Shown piece after piece: positions 42,824 through 52,394 of a stretch of DNA of 64,000 bases (the stretch's first letter is position 1; each line of letters opens with the position of its first letter). Under the pieces are notes generated by a model. It made no database searches. It was not told the origin of the DNA and saw nothing but the letters and a program-made list of their open reading frames with translations. The stretch comes from Prosthecobacter sp. (GTDB taxonomy: Bacteria; Verrucomicrobiota; Verrucomicrobiia; Verrucomicrobiales; Verrucomicrobiaceae). The stretch lies in the NCBI RefSeq assembly GCF_034366625.1, contig NZ_JAXMIH010000005.1:248001-312000 (forward strand). The letters run 5' to 3'. Made by a program: the position numbers and the translations under genes.

Positions 42824-44530
42824 ATGAATCCAGCCACACCGAACGCTGAACCGCCATCTTCAACTCGACTCCGAAAAGCAGTTTTCAGAGGTTCCCGGCC
42901 ATTTCTTGTGGTGCTTGCGGTGCTGCTTTGGGCAAGCGTCGGACTGCTCGCACAGGAGAACGGGAAGCACGGTCTGGTCGGCCGTTGGCGGCTGACGGCA
43001 GACGCACGGGATTCATCCAGCGCCGGTAATCACGGCAGCGATCAAGCGGTGCTTTATTCGACCGAGGGTGCCGTGTTCGATGGTCGTGCCAGCCGCATTG
43101 AGGTGCCTGACGGTCAGTCGCTCCATTTTGGAATCAAGGATTTCACGCTCGCGCTGTGGGTCCACACCGAGAAGGACATCGACGACACGCTCGGCGATTT
43201 GATCGGCAAATACGATCCCGCAACACGCAAGGGTTTCACCCTCAGCATCAGGCACAACGCGGGTGTGACCGGCAGCCAGGCCAATTACCGAAATGTTCAC
43301 TTCGGCATCGACGATGGCAAACAGGATGCCAAATGGAAGGACGAGGGGCGTCCAGGAAAAGCCATTTTCATCCACTCGATGGCGGTGCATGACGGCGGCC
43401 TTTATGCCGGGACGGTCGAAGGGTGGACGAACGATGATCCTGGGCATGTCTTCCGCTTCGATGGCAAAGGCGGCTGGGAGGATCTCGGCGCACCGTGGAA
43501 GAGCAACGGCGTCACTTCCATGGCGAGCTACAACGGCCAGCTTTACGTCGGCGTCTCGCGGGTTCTGCTCCACTACTCCGGCCTCGCGCCGACGACCGCG
43601 CATCATATCGGAGGCAAAGTTTTTCGTTATGAGAACGGCCGCTGGGTCGATCTCGGCCAACTCCTCGGCCTCGATGGCGTCCAAGGCATGGCGGTCTTTC
43701 GCGGCAAGCTCTACGTCACGGGATTTTATCAGCCGGGGCTGTTTCGCTACGACGGCGGCACGACATGGATCTCGCTCGGATCGCCCGGCGGCATGCGCCC
43801 CGAAGGGCTGTGCGTTTACGACGGCGCGCTGTATGCCACCGGCTATGACGAAGGGGCGGTTTATCGTTTCGACGGCACTGCCTGGAGCCGCGCTGGAGTC
43901 CTCGGCGATTCCACGCAGGTCTATGGCATGGCGATTTACGAAGGCAAACTGCTGGCGGGCACATGGCCGAACGGAACTGTCTATCGTCATGCGGGCGGCG
44001 AAAAATGGGACAGCATCGGCAAACTCGGCGACGCGCAGGAGGTGATGGGCCCGAATGTTTACAACGGCAAACTGTATGTCGGCACGCTGCCCATGGCGGA
44101 GATATTTCGTTTCGATGGCGAGCAGCGCTGGACCTCCATGGGTCGCGTGGATTTCACGCCCGACGCAGTCTATCGCCGCGCGTGGTCAATGGCCGTGTTC
44201 AATGGCCGGCTTTATTCGGGAACCCTGCCTTCAGGCCATGTGCGCTCCTTTGAAGCCGGCAAGAACGCCACCGATGACCGCGAACTCGCCCCCGGCTGGC
44301 GGCACATCGCCGCCGTGCGTGACGGCAGCCGGCTGAAACTCTATATCGACGGCCGGCCGGTGGCCCAATCGTCGGAGTTCGAGCCGGCGCAATTCGATCT
44401 GACCAACAAGTCGCCGCTGCAAATCGGTTCCGGGCCGCAGGATTTCTTCAACGGCAAAATGAAAGACGTGCGCATCTATTCCAAAGCACTGACGGCAGCG
44501 GAAGTGGTCGAACTCGCACGAGCACGGTAG
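42824..44530 (+). CDS. Secreted LamG protein with a beta-propeller inserted in the jelly roll
   Basis: The 568-residue protein has a signal/anchor segment at 27-43 (FLVVLAVLLWASVGLLA). LamG begins at about 50 (GLVGRWRLTADARDSSSAGNHG) with SLHFGIKDFTLALWVHTE and GFTLSIRHN, but its second half (GWRHIAAVRDGSRLKLYIDGR ... LQIGSGPQDFFNGKMKDVRIYSKAL) appears only at about 480-566. Between them lie six or more repeats of about 45 residues such as GMAVFRGKLYVTGFYQPGLFRYDG and GMAIYEGKLLAGTWPNGTVYRHAG, a propeller. The jelly roll therefore hosts the propeller as an insertion. Likely a carbohydrate- or surface-binding protein; no catalytic residues recognised. Confidence 0.85.
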   Translation: MNPATPNAEPPSSTRLRKAVFRGSRPFLVVLAVLLWASVGLLAQENGKHGLVGRWRLTADARDSSSAGNHGSDQAVLYSTEGAVFDGRASRIEVPDGQSLHFGIKDFTLALWVHTEKDIDDTLGDLIGKYDPATRKGFTLSIRHNAGVTGSQANYRNVHFGIDDGKQDAKWKDEGRPGKAIFIHSMAVHDGGLYAGTVEGWTNDDPGHVFRFDGKGGWEDLGAPWKSNGVTSMASYNGQLYVGVSRVLLHYSGLAPTTAHHIGGKVFRYENGRWVDLGQLLGLDGVQGMAVFRGKLYVTGFYQPGLFRYDGGTTWISLGSPGGMRPEGLCVYDGALYATGYDEGAVYRFDGTAWSRAGVLGDSTQVYGMAIYEGKLLAGTWPNGTVYRHAGGEKWDSIGKLGDAQEVMGPNVYNGKLYVGTLPMAEIFRFDGEQRWTSMGRVDFTPDAVYRRAWSMAVFNGRLYSGTLPSGHVRSFEAGKNATDDRELAPGWRHIAAVRDGSRLKLYIDGRPVAQSSEFEPAQFDLTNKSPLQIGSGPQDFFNGKMKDVRIYSKALTAAEVVELARAR

Positions 44531-44576
44531 GAAAAGAGCGCCATCATCCATCCACACCGTAAACCGGATCAACACC

Positions 44577-45611
44577 ATGAACAGCGAACGCAGACGCTTG
44601 ATGAAACACGCGGGCACGGTTGCCATGGCGGCATTGTCGCCATTGGCAGCGACGGGCAAAGACAGTCCAGCCTCGTCACCGCTGGCGAACGGGACGAAGA
44701 TCGAGGGCGGGAAAAGCAACTGGCGCAATGCGTTGGTTTTGGATCGCGAGCGGCAGGTGGTCTCGGGCGGCACAGACGCACTCGCGGCGGCGATCCGCCG
44801 GGGTGCGGACCTGCGGATTTACACCGAGTTCCGCCACAGCGAGCACATCGACACGAAGTCCACCAATCGGGAACTCATCAAGGAAGTCGCCGATTTCAGG
44901 ATCACCTATTTGTTGGAGGATCGCTGGGTCGCTGGAGTCATCAATCTGCGGCAGCCGATCGAGCTGCCGAATGGCTTTGGCCCGCGCCCATCGATGTCCT
45001 TTTTTCTCTACAATCAGAATGCCGACCAGGCCATCGCGCGTCCGTATCTGGATGGCGGGCCTGCCACGGGGACGATGGGGCCGGCGCCTCTCGAGGATCA
45101 CAGCGACATGCCGAAGTATCATCAATTCGATGCCTGGGATACGGGCACGAATGCGCCGAGCAGCAACTTCGCTTACGACTTCGAGATCTACAAATTCATG
45201 GTCTGCGACGACTGGCAGGAAGTCTATGCATGTGATGCTGACGGCAAGGCGTTGTCCGGTTCCATGGATGCGCTGGCGGAGGAGTTCGCGCAGGGCCGCG
45301 AGGTGAAGGTGGGCATCGGCGGGCTGTGCGCAGACATGACTGCGGATGCCGCGCACGCCATGCCGCATGAGGTGTTTGTTCAATGTGGCTCCTGCTACTT
45401 CTACACCGAGCGGAAGCAGTTCATGGCGGCATCGCAGCCCGTGGTGCGTGTGCGGCCCGCCATCCCGCTCCGTTACAAGAGCAAGGAGTGGGACTTCGGC
45501 TGGCTAATGCCGCGCTCGGACGGCCACGTCGCCCGCTGGCTGCTCGATCCCTACACGCTAAAATTTAATCGCAGTGAGAGCCGCCACGCCATCCGTTGGT
45601 TCGTGCGCTGA
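44577..45611 (+). CDS. Exported protein of unknown function
   Basis: I do not recognise the family of this 344-residue protein. The N-terminus (MNSERRRLMKHAGTVAMAALSPLA) resembles a Tat signal. The mature part has mixed alpha/beta character, with notable segments GADLRIYTEFRHSEHID, FGPRPSMSFFLYNQNADQAIARPYLDG and HEVFVQCGSCYFYTERKQF, the last with a CGSC pair. It lies 46 bases after the LamG/propeller gene and 35 before the SGNH hydrolase gene, all on one strand, so it probably belongs to the same substrate-use group. Confidence 0.7.
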   Translation: MNSERRRLMKHAGTVAMAALSPLAATGKDSPASSPLANGTKIEGGKSNWRNALVLDRERQVVSGGTDALAAAIRRGADLRIYTEFRHSEHIDTKSTNRELIKEVADFRITYLLEDRWVAGVINLRQPIELPNGFGPRPSMSFFLYNQNADQAIARPYLDGGPATGTMGPAPLEDHSDMPKYHQFDAWDTGTNAPSSNFAYDFEIYKFMVCDDWQEVYACDADGKALSGSMDALAEEFAQGREVKVGIGGLCADMTADAAHAMPHEVFVQCGSCYFYTERKQFMAASQPVVRVRPAIPLRYKSKEWDFGWLMPRSDGHVARWLLDPYTLKFNRSESRHAIRWFVR

Positions 45612-45646
45612 ATCCTGCCGTCAATGATGCCTGCACAAACTCACTC

Positions 45647-46888
45647 ATGAACCTACTCGGCACCATGCGCCCCATCTATCTCCTGATCTCATCCCTGGCC
45701 GTCACCACCACGCTGATCTCGGCGACTCCTGACAAGACTCAACAACTTCTCGCCGCAGGCAAAGAGCCGATCCGAATCGTCTGCATCGGCGACAGCATTA
45801 CGGGTGTGTATTATCACACAGGAGGTCTTCGAGCTTATCCCGAGATGCTCGAGATCGCGTTGCACAAGATTTATCCGCAGGCGCAGGTGACGATGCGCAA
45901 CGCGGGTATCAGTGGTGATACGACGAAGGGAGCCTTGGCCCGGCTCGATCGCGACGTGCTCGCTCACAAGCCGCATCTGGTGACTGTGATGTTCGGCATG
46001 AACGACATGGTGCGGACTCCGCTGGCAGAGTTTCAGAGCAACCTGAAGGAGATCATCGCGCGCTGTCGTCAAGCTGGTGCGGAGGTCTTGCTGTGCACGC
46101 AAAACTCCGTGGTGGACACCGAGGCGCGACCGAGCAGCAAGCTGGCTGAATTCACGCAGGCGATCCGCGATGTGGGCAAGCAGGAGTCTCTCGGCGTGGT
46201 CGATTGCTATGCGATTTACGAAGCGGTGCGGGCAAAGGACAAGCTGGAGTGGTCGCTGCTGCACAGCGATGAGATTCATCCCAACATGGATGGACATAAG
46301 GTGTTTGCGTCGGCCATCGCGCAGGCCATTTCAGGGAAGGCTGCCTCGCTGAAAGATGTTGGTCCACCAGAGCCTGCGATGCGGCATACGCTCGCGCTGC
46401 TCAAGGAAGGCAAGCCGATCAAAGTCCTGGCCATGCCGCCGTATGACCAACTCATCGGTCCGGCGCTCACGCGGCTTTATCCCGGCGCCAAAGTCACGGT
46501 GACCGCGTGGCCAACGGAAGGCCAATCACTCGCTCAACTCGAAGTCGCCGCGAAGAAGGTGCGTGCAATGGCGATGGACCTCGTGCTCATCGCCGTGCCT
46601 TCCTCCGCGAAAGCCGAAGACCCGGAGGATTTCCACAAGCACTACTCCTGGATCATGAATTGGTCGCTGAGCTTTGGTCCGCAGCAATGGGACGTTGTGG
46701 TGGTGCCGCCACCGCCGCCTGGGATACCAAAACTTACCGCCAGTGAGCGCCTCCACGAAGACTTCGCTCGCCGCCTGATCGTTGCGCAGGATTTACATAT
46801 GCTCACGCGACCACAGAGTGACAAGACAACCCTTCCCGAGTTGCTCGCCACTTGGCTCACGGAGCTCGTTCAGCGAACCACGAAGTGA
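45647..46888 (+). CDS. Secreted SGNH/GDSL hydrolase with a degenerate second half
   Basis: From ATG 45647 the protein has 413 residues and a signal peptide (ATG 45665 also fits). Residues 40-230 form an SGNH esterase domain with GDSIT (Ser50), NAGISGDTT (Gly90), FGMND (Asn119) and SDEIHPN (Asp208, His211), all four blocks intact. The second half (about 250-400: KPIKVLAMPPYDQLIGPALTRLYP...) looks like a second, decayed copy of the same fold with no GDS motif. Likely reaction is deacetylation of carbohydrates, judged by the neighbours. Confidence 0.87.
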   Translation: MNLLGTMRPIYLLISSLAVTTTLISATPDKTQQLLAAGKEPIRIVCIGDSITGVYYHTGGLRAYPEMLEIALHKIYPQAQVTMRNAGISGDTTKGALARLDRDVLAHKPHLVTVMFGMNDMVRTPLAEFQSNLKEIIARCRQAGAEVLLCTQNSVVDTEARPSSKLAEFTQAIRDVGKQESLGVVDCYAIYEAVRAKDKLEWSLLHSDEIHPNMDGHKVFASAIAQAISGKAASLKDVGPPEPAMRHTLALLKEGKPIKVLAMPPYDQLIGPALTRLYPGAKVTVTAWPTEGQSLAQLEVAAKKVRAMAMDLVLIAVPSSAKAEDPEDFHKHYSWIMNWSLSFGPQQWDVVVVPPPPPGIPKLTASERLHEDFARRLIVAQDLHMLTRPQSDKTTLPELLATWLTELVQRTTK

Positions 46889-46928
46889 GTCGAAGCCCGG
46901 CTTCTCTCGCGAACCGACACATCCAACC

Positions 46929-48170
46929 ATGAATCACACACTCACTCTCCTGCTGCTTGCCTCGATACATTTGGCCCATGCTTCGGATGCGCCGGCCCCG
47001 ATGGAATTCACCGTGAGGCTGGAGACGGTGATGAAGCATGATGATGACAAGTTCCACTGGTTTCATCCGCGCGCCGCAGCCTTTCCTGTGGCAGGTGAGT
47101 CTGAGCCTGCGGTTGTGATGACGATTCAGAAGCATCTCATTATCTCGGACTACTACTCGGGCCTGCATGTGATGATGCGGGCTTCACCGTCGACGGAATG
47201 GAAGGGGCCAATTTTGCCACCGGAGCTGGATTGGCGGCCGCAACCTGATGGCGTGACCATCAGCGTGGCGGATGTCACGCCCGGCTGGCACGCGCCGACG
47301 GGAAAGGTGATCGCCATCGGCTGTCAGGTTCGCTACAGCCCGAAGGGAGAGCAACTCGATGATGTGAAGCGGGCCAATCAGACGGTCTATGCCGTGTTTG
47401 ATCCGAAGAGCGATCAATGGACAAAGTGGCAGGTGCTTGAGCTGCCACCCGAGGAGCAATTCGACTTCGCACGCAATGCCTGTGCGCAGTGGTTGGTGCA
47501 CCCGGACGGCACGCTGCTGGTGCCACTCTACATAGGTCGCAATGCCAAAGATCCTGCCAGTGTGACCGTCGCCGAATGTCGCTTCGACGGCACGAAGCTC
47601 AGCTACGTGCGACATGGAAATGTACTGAGATTGAATGTGGTGCGCGGGCTTTGCGAGCCGTCGTTGATTGCCTTTCAGGGCCGCTATTTCCTGACATTGC
47701 GCAACGATATCAAAGGCTACGTGAGCGTGAGCGACAACGGCTTGCAGTTCGCCGAGCAGAAGCCGTGGCTCTTCGACGACGGCACGGAGTTGGGCAGCTA
47801 CAACACGCAGCAGCACTGGCTCGCGCACAGCGACGGGTTGTTCCTCGTTTACACGCGGCGAGGCGCAAACAACGACCACATCGTGCGCCATCGCGCGCCG
47901 CTGTTCATGGCGCAGGTCAACCCTGACACACTGCAAGTGATGCGCAGCACAGAGAAGATCATCGTCCCCGAGCGCGGCGCGGAGATGGGGAACTTTGGTG
48001 CCTGCGCAATCAGCGAGACCGAATCATGGGTCACCGTCTCCGAAGGCATGTTCATGAAGGATTCAAAGCAGCGAGGAGCCGAGGGAGCCACGTTTGTCGC
48101 ACGAGTTCTTTGGGCGAAGCCGAACAAGCTTGGTCGGGGCAGCGATGCGCCAACTGCTCTCACGAAGTAA
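46929..48170 (+). CDS. Secreted sialidase-like (BNR-type) protein
   Basis: The ATG at 46929 gives 413 residues with a Sec signal peptide (MNHTLTLLLLASIHLAHA). The body has repeated short beta segments of a six-bladed sialidase-type propeller, e.g. GRYFLTLRNDIKGYVSVSDNGLQF and SYNTQQHWLAHSDGLFLVYTRRG. The strict Asp-box motif is not clear, so exo-alpha-sialidase activity is not certain; distant BNR or GH-like proteins share this shape. It lies among exported carbohydrate-related genes and downstream of the SSS transporter. Confidence 0.68.
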   Translation: MNHTLTLLLLASIHLAHASDAPAPMEFTVRLETVMKHDDDKFHWFHPRAAAFPVAGESEPAVVMTIQKHLIISDYYSGLHVMMRASPSTEWKGPILPPELDWRPQPDGVTISVADVTPGWHAPTGKVIAIGCQVRYSPKGEQLDDVKRANQTVYAVFDPKSDQWTKWQVLELPPEEQFDFARNACAQWLVHPDGTLLVPLYIGRNAKDPASVTVAECRFDGTKLSYVRHGNVLRLNVVRGLCEPSLIAFQGRYFLTLRNDIKGYVSVSDNGLQFAEQKPWLFDDGTELGSYNTQQHWLAHSDGLFLVYTRRGANNDHIVRHRAPLFMAQVNPDTLQVMRSTEKIIVPERGAEMGNFGACAISETESWVTVSEGMFMKDSKQRGAEGATFVARVLWAKPNKLGRGSDAPTALTK

Positions 48171-48185
48171 CAAAGTCTCACCGCC

Positions 48186-49721
48186 ATGAAACCAGTCATA
48201 CCAAACTCATCGCTGATGAACCGCAGACAGTTCATCGCCACGACCGGATCACTCGCTCTCTCAACGCAGATCGGTCTCGCTGCGAATGCATCGGGAACAT
48301 CCGACGTGATCCAAAAGGAGAATGCGCGGCCCGGCACGCGCGATTGGATGCTGAGCAAGACCGGCGTTGATCCGAAGACGAAGTATCGCTGCCCGTGGAT
48401 TGAGGGTTATTGTTCGCGGACGAGCGTGCGAGCCGGTGAGAAGATTAGCTTTCACGTCAGCACGAATCCACCTTCACAGTTCACCATCGAAATCTACCGC
48501 ACCGGCTACTACGGCGGCGATGGTGGCAGGCACGTCTTGAGTCTCGGTTCGTTCAAAGGCGTGACACGGCCTGATCCGCCCGTCGGTCCGAATCGTTTGC
48601 GCGAGTGCCAGTGGGAACCATGCACAGAGCTGACGATCCCCCACGACTGGGTGAGCGGTGTCTATGTCGGCAAGCTCACGGCAGAGCGTGACGGCTGGCA
48701 GAGCTACGTCATCTTCATCGTGCGCGATGACCGGCGCGCGGACTTTCTTTTTCAATGCTCCGACACGACCTGGCAGGCCTACAACCGCTGGCCGGACCAG
48801 TTCGCACTATACGACGACGGCAAGGACAAGTGGTATTGCGGCCCCGGCGTGGATGTGAGCTTTGACCGACCCTACGGCAAGTATTGCCAGATCCTTGATG
48901 CGCCGCTGTCCACTGGCTCGGGCTCGTGGTTTCTGTGGGAGTTTCCGTTCGCCTACTGGATGGAACAGCATGGTTACGACGTGAGCTACATCTCGAATCT
49001 CGACACTCATGCCGACGCGAAAGGCTTGCTACGAGCGAAAGGTTTTCTCAGCATCGGCCACGACGAATACTATTCGATCGAGATGTATGATCAGCTCAAG
49101 GCGGCCGTCACTGCGGGTGTGAATGCCTGCTTCTTCTCCGGCGACACCTGCTGGGGCCGCATCGATCTGCGGCCTTCATCAAGCGGCGCGGCAAACCGCA
49201 TCTTCAGCCGCATCGACGCTTTTGGCCCGCGTCTGCCCGGCGGCGACTGGGCGGGCGCGGACAAGTTCCCGTATCAAACACCGAGCGAAGCGGACCTCAT
49301 CGGCGCACGCAATGCACCGCCTGTGACCGGCGGTGGCCCGTGGGTTTGCTCGATGCCGGATCATTGGATCTTCGCGGGCACCGGCATGAAGAAAGGCGAT
49401 GGCATTCCCGGCTTGGTTGGTTGGGAGTGGATGGGCCTGCCCGCTGACATTCCCGGTCTCGAAGTCGTGTCCACCGGCAAGACCCGCAACGGCAACAAAG
49501 GCCCGAAGGGCGAGGGTGTTTACGCCGCGACGATCTATCCAGGTCCGAAGAAGAACATCGTCTTCAACGCCGCCACATGCTGGTGGGGCGATGGTTTGTC
49601 CGCACCACCCGGCTATGTGCGGCCCAAGGTTTACACCGAGCCCAAAGGCGTGGACCCGCGCGCACAACGCATCACATCGAACATCCTCGATCGCATCAAA
49701 CAATGCTCTCACGTCTCATGA
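48186..49721 (+). CDS. N,N-dimethylformamidase large-subunit-like exported protein
   Basis: The 511-residue protein has a Tat-type signal starting with MNRRQFIATTGSLAL (an internal ATG at 48216 is also possible). It matches the C-terminal domain of N,N-dimethylformamidase beta subunits: SFHVSTNPPSQFTIEIYRTGYYGGDGGR, RRADFLFQCSDTTWQAYNRW, FPFAYWMEQHGYDVSYISNLDTH, FLSIGHDEYYS and FFSGDTCWGRI. The enzyme proper is a cytosolic amide hydrolase with an iron centre; exported homologues such as this are uncharacterised. The stop overlaps the aminotransferase start (ATGA). Confidence 0.85.
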   Translation: MKPVIPNSSLMNRRQFIATTGSLALSTQIGLAANASGTSDVIQKENARPGTRDWMLSKTGVDPKTKYRCPWIEGYCSRTSVRAGEKISFHVSTNPPSQFTIEIYRTGYYGGDGGRHVLSLGSFKGVTRPDPPVGPNRLRECQWEPCTELTIPHDWVSGVYVGKLTAERDGWQSYVIFIVRDDRRADFLFQCSDTTWQAYNRWPDQFALYDDGKDKWYCGPGVDVSFDRPYGKYCQILDAPLSTGSGSWFLWEFPFAYWMEQHGYDVSYISNLDTHADAKGLLRAKGFLSIGHDEYYSIEMYDQLKAAVTAGVNACFFSGDTCWGRIDLRPSSSGAANRIFSRIDAFGPRLPGGDWAGADKFPYQTPSEADLIGARNAPPVTGGGPWVCSMPDHWIFAGTGMKKGDGIPGLVGWEWMGLPADIPGLEVVSTGKTRNGNKGPKGEGVYAATIYPGPKKNIVFNAATCWWGDGLSAPPGYVRPKVYTEPKGVDPRAQRITSNILDRIKQCSHVS

Positions 49722-50638
49722 GCGAACCCATCGTCTATCTGAACAACGGCTTCTTGCCCGCCTCACAGGCGAAGCTGAACATCTACGATCTCGGCATCGT
49801 GCTCGGCGCGACGCTCACCGAGATGACGCGAACGTTTCGACATCAGCCTTTCCGCGCAGAGGATCATGTCGCGCGACTGTATCGTTCGCTGAAGTATTCC
49901 GGCATCGCCGTGCCGTTGTCGCAGGACGAGATGCTCGCGAAGACGCGTGAGCTTGCCGAAGCCAACTGCAAGCTGCTGAGGCCCGACGAAGACATCGGGA
50001 TCGTTCATTTCGTCACACCTGGCGAGAACGCGCTCTACGCTGGCAGCGCAGGAGCTGCCGGGTCGATGTCGCCGACGATCTGCATTCACTCGTTCCCGCT
50101 GCGCTTCAGCATGTGGCGGCATTTGTTTGTTGAGGGCGCGCATGTCGTCACGCCGTCCATTCGCCACATCCCGCCGCAGTGCATCGAGCCAAAGATGAAG
50201 AACCGCAGCCGCCTGCACTGGTTCCTCGCCGACAAGCAGTCGCAGGCCGTGGACCCGCACGCGATTACGCTGCTGCTCGATCTTGACGGCAACGTCACCG
50301 AGTGCGCTGGCTCTAACTTCGTCATCATCAAAGGCACCACGATCATCACGCCCACCACGCGCAACATCCTGTGGGGCATCAGCCTGCAAACCGTGAAGGA
50401 ACTCGCGCCGAGCCTCGGCATGGAGTTCATCGAAAAAGACTTCCAGCCCTACGACGTGATCAACGCCGATGAAGCCTGGCTCACCACCACACCCTACTGC
50501 CTCGCGCCCTGCATGAAGATCAACAACATCCCCATCGGCGATGGCAAGCTCGGACCGTGGTTCAAAGCGATGCAGAAAGCGTGGAGCCAGCGCGTCGGTT
50601 TGAACATCGAGGCGCAGGTGATGCAGTCGAAGGATTGA
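49718..50638 (+). CDS. Class IV aminotransferase (branched-chain/ADC-lyase-like)
   Basis: The ATG at 49718, overlapping the preceding stop, gives 306 residues. Fold type IV PLP features are YDLGIVLGATLTEMTRTF near the N-terminus, PKMKNRSRLHW with the expected PLP lysine, and GNVTECAGSNFVIIKG plus TPTTRNILWGIS for cofactor and substrate binding. It is cytosolic and would transaminate a branched-chain or related amino or keto acid. The strict coupling to an exported dimethylformamidase-like protein is unexpected. It ends the plus-strand run; 75 bases separate it from the convergent subtilase gene. Confidence 0.85.
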   Translation: MSEPIVYLNNGFLPASQAKLNIYDLGIVLGATLTEMTRTFRHQPFRAEDHVARLYRSLKYSGIAVPLSQDEMLAKTRELAEANCKLLRPDEDIGIVHFVTPGENALYAGSAGAAGSMSPTICIHSFPLRFSMWRHLFVEGAHVVTPSIRHIPPQCIEPKMKNRSRLHWFLADKQSQAVDPHAITLLLDLDGNVTECAGSNFVIIKGTTIITPTTRNILWGISLQTVKELAPSLGMEFIEKDFQPYDVINADEAWLTTTPYCLAPCMKINNIPIGDGKLGPWFKAMQKAWSQRVGLNIEAQVMQSKD

Positions 50639-50713
50639 TGCGTATGAGCAAATCCTCGCCTCCTCACCGTTGCTCGTATTCATTCAAAGTCAGCCTAGTT
50701 GGCTGTCTCGCTT

Positions 50714-52381
50714 CTATGTCCCACTGACCACGACGTCGATCCGGTTATCAACGGCGGCTGACAGAGACGTTTCTATGAAGTTGTAAATTGGCACATCGGC
50801 TTCGGTTTCGATGCTCATCACTAGGGCATATCTGATCGGGCGGTTGTGACAGTCGTGTCGTTCGTGTCCAGGTGGAAACTTGCGGGTAGCCCACCACCCC
50901 TTGACAGGAATGACGGCGATACGATCCATGGTGGCAAGATCGGCAGCACTGCCCCGCCAGACATCCTGATGCAAGGATCCGCCGATACGGCGGCCTCTCG
51001 TGCCGAGTGCCCAGCGATTATCAGTCCCAGATGCATCGCTGATTTCATCCTCGTCATCTTCTCCTTCATCATCGAGTTGGATCGCCGCGTTGAGCTTGGC
51101 GCGGAATACAGTGTCCTCTTCATAAGTGGGCTTGACCTCGAATCGCAGACCACACGAAGCATAACGGTATCGATTCTGTGTTGGATGAGCACCGGGCACA
51201 GCTCGCGAGCCAGGATTCGGCTCGATGAAATATGACAGAGTCACCCGGAAGGAGACCTGCGTCTCGCCTGCATTCAGGAGCAAGTCGCGCGGCCACCATG
51301 GCAGTTCATGCACATGCCAGTCACGAGTGGCAATGGATTTTGTCTTCTTGCCATTGATATCAAACTTTTCAGCGAGGTGGAATGGTTGGAGTATGTTCTG
51401 AGTGATGATCGTCGTCTTGTTTCTGGCGCTCAAGAGCGCGCGAGGGATGTCGGGCTCGCCCCAGCCATAGACACGCAACAACTCCCGAACGCGATCTTTT
51501 GGAATGCGCGCATGAGGGTCGAGACCCGCAAGCATTCTCGGATTCCAACGAGCTGAGTGAACCACCAAACCGCGAATCGATTCGGGCCAGAGATTCGGAT
51601 ATTGGTTGATGAGCATGGCACCCAGCCGCGCAGCGAGCGCGGTTGCAGCGCTGGTATCGGCGAGTGTGCGGAAGGGCTGATGACGCCAGTTCTCATTGGT
51701 CGTCAGTGGGCGCAGCGAATCGAGTGCGATGATGTCGTTGGTGGCAGTGCGCGCGAGATTGCCGCCCTCCATGACAATGTCCGGCTTGTAGGGCCACTTT
51801 CGCTCCCAGTCGCGTGATGTCCTGCTGGTTGGGCTCAACGTTCCAGGCGCAGCAATGGGTTGCGATGTACGAGCTTCGTCGTCGCTCTCATTGATGTGCT
51901 CGTAGTGAGTAATGGCACCCACAGAGATCGCGTTCCATGCTTGGGCGGGCTCCTGGACTGGTGCGTTGTGCAGGGAATCAGGATAGACAAAGTCTTCCGG
52001 TGCCTCCAGTGCTTGATCAAAGTTGCCCGCAGCCAGAAACATCAATCGCTTTCCCGAAGCATCTTCGGAGTCACCTTCAGCAGCACCTGCGCAGAGTTCG
52101 TCCACCGCCGCAGACCAAGATGTAGGTCCGCCGGTCGAATGAGGCGGTTCGGCTGTGATGGCCATGCAAAATGCCCGTGCGCGCTGGCTTTCAGTTTCAG
52201 GATAGGCCACCGCTTGCGCTGTCACTGCTCCATAAAGTTCCGGATCATGCGAACCTGAATTCTTGAGCAACTTCACCGACTCAAGGTTGTGCTGCTGGCG
52301 GTGAACCAAGGTCGATTCAAGCAATGAAACAAGAGGCCCATATGCAGCAAGGCCAGCCATACGAGTGCCGTGTGCTTGCAT
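50714..52381 (-). pseudogene. ietS: S8 subtilase of an IetAS-type system, C-terminal fragment
   Basis: This 555-residue open frame starts at ATG 52381 within the protease domain: MQAHGTRMAGLAAYG carries the catalytic His, and ADTSAATALAARLG carries the catalytic Ser. RLESVK-like (NLESVKLLKNSGSHDPELYG) and AITAEPPHSTGGPTSWSA segments match subtilases paired with AAA ATPases. The upstream in-frame sequence (TADHPDP) reads into a stop. The N-terminal part is encoded in another frame at 52395-53231, and the segment with the catalytic Asp (LDTG-type) is missing between them. A C-terminal beta-rich domain (about 340-555) is intact. The protease is therefore probably dead. Base composition is less GC-rich than the flanks. 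Confidence 0.82.
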
Positions 52382-52394
52382 TGGATCTGGATGG

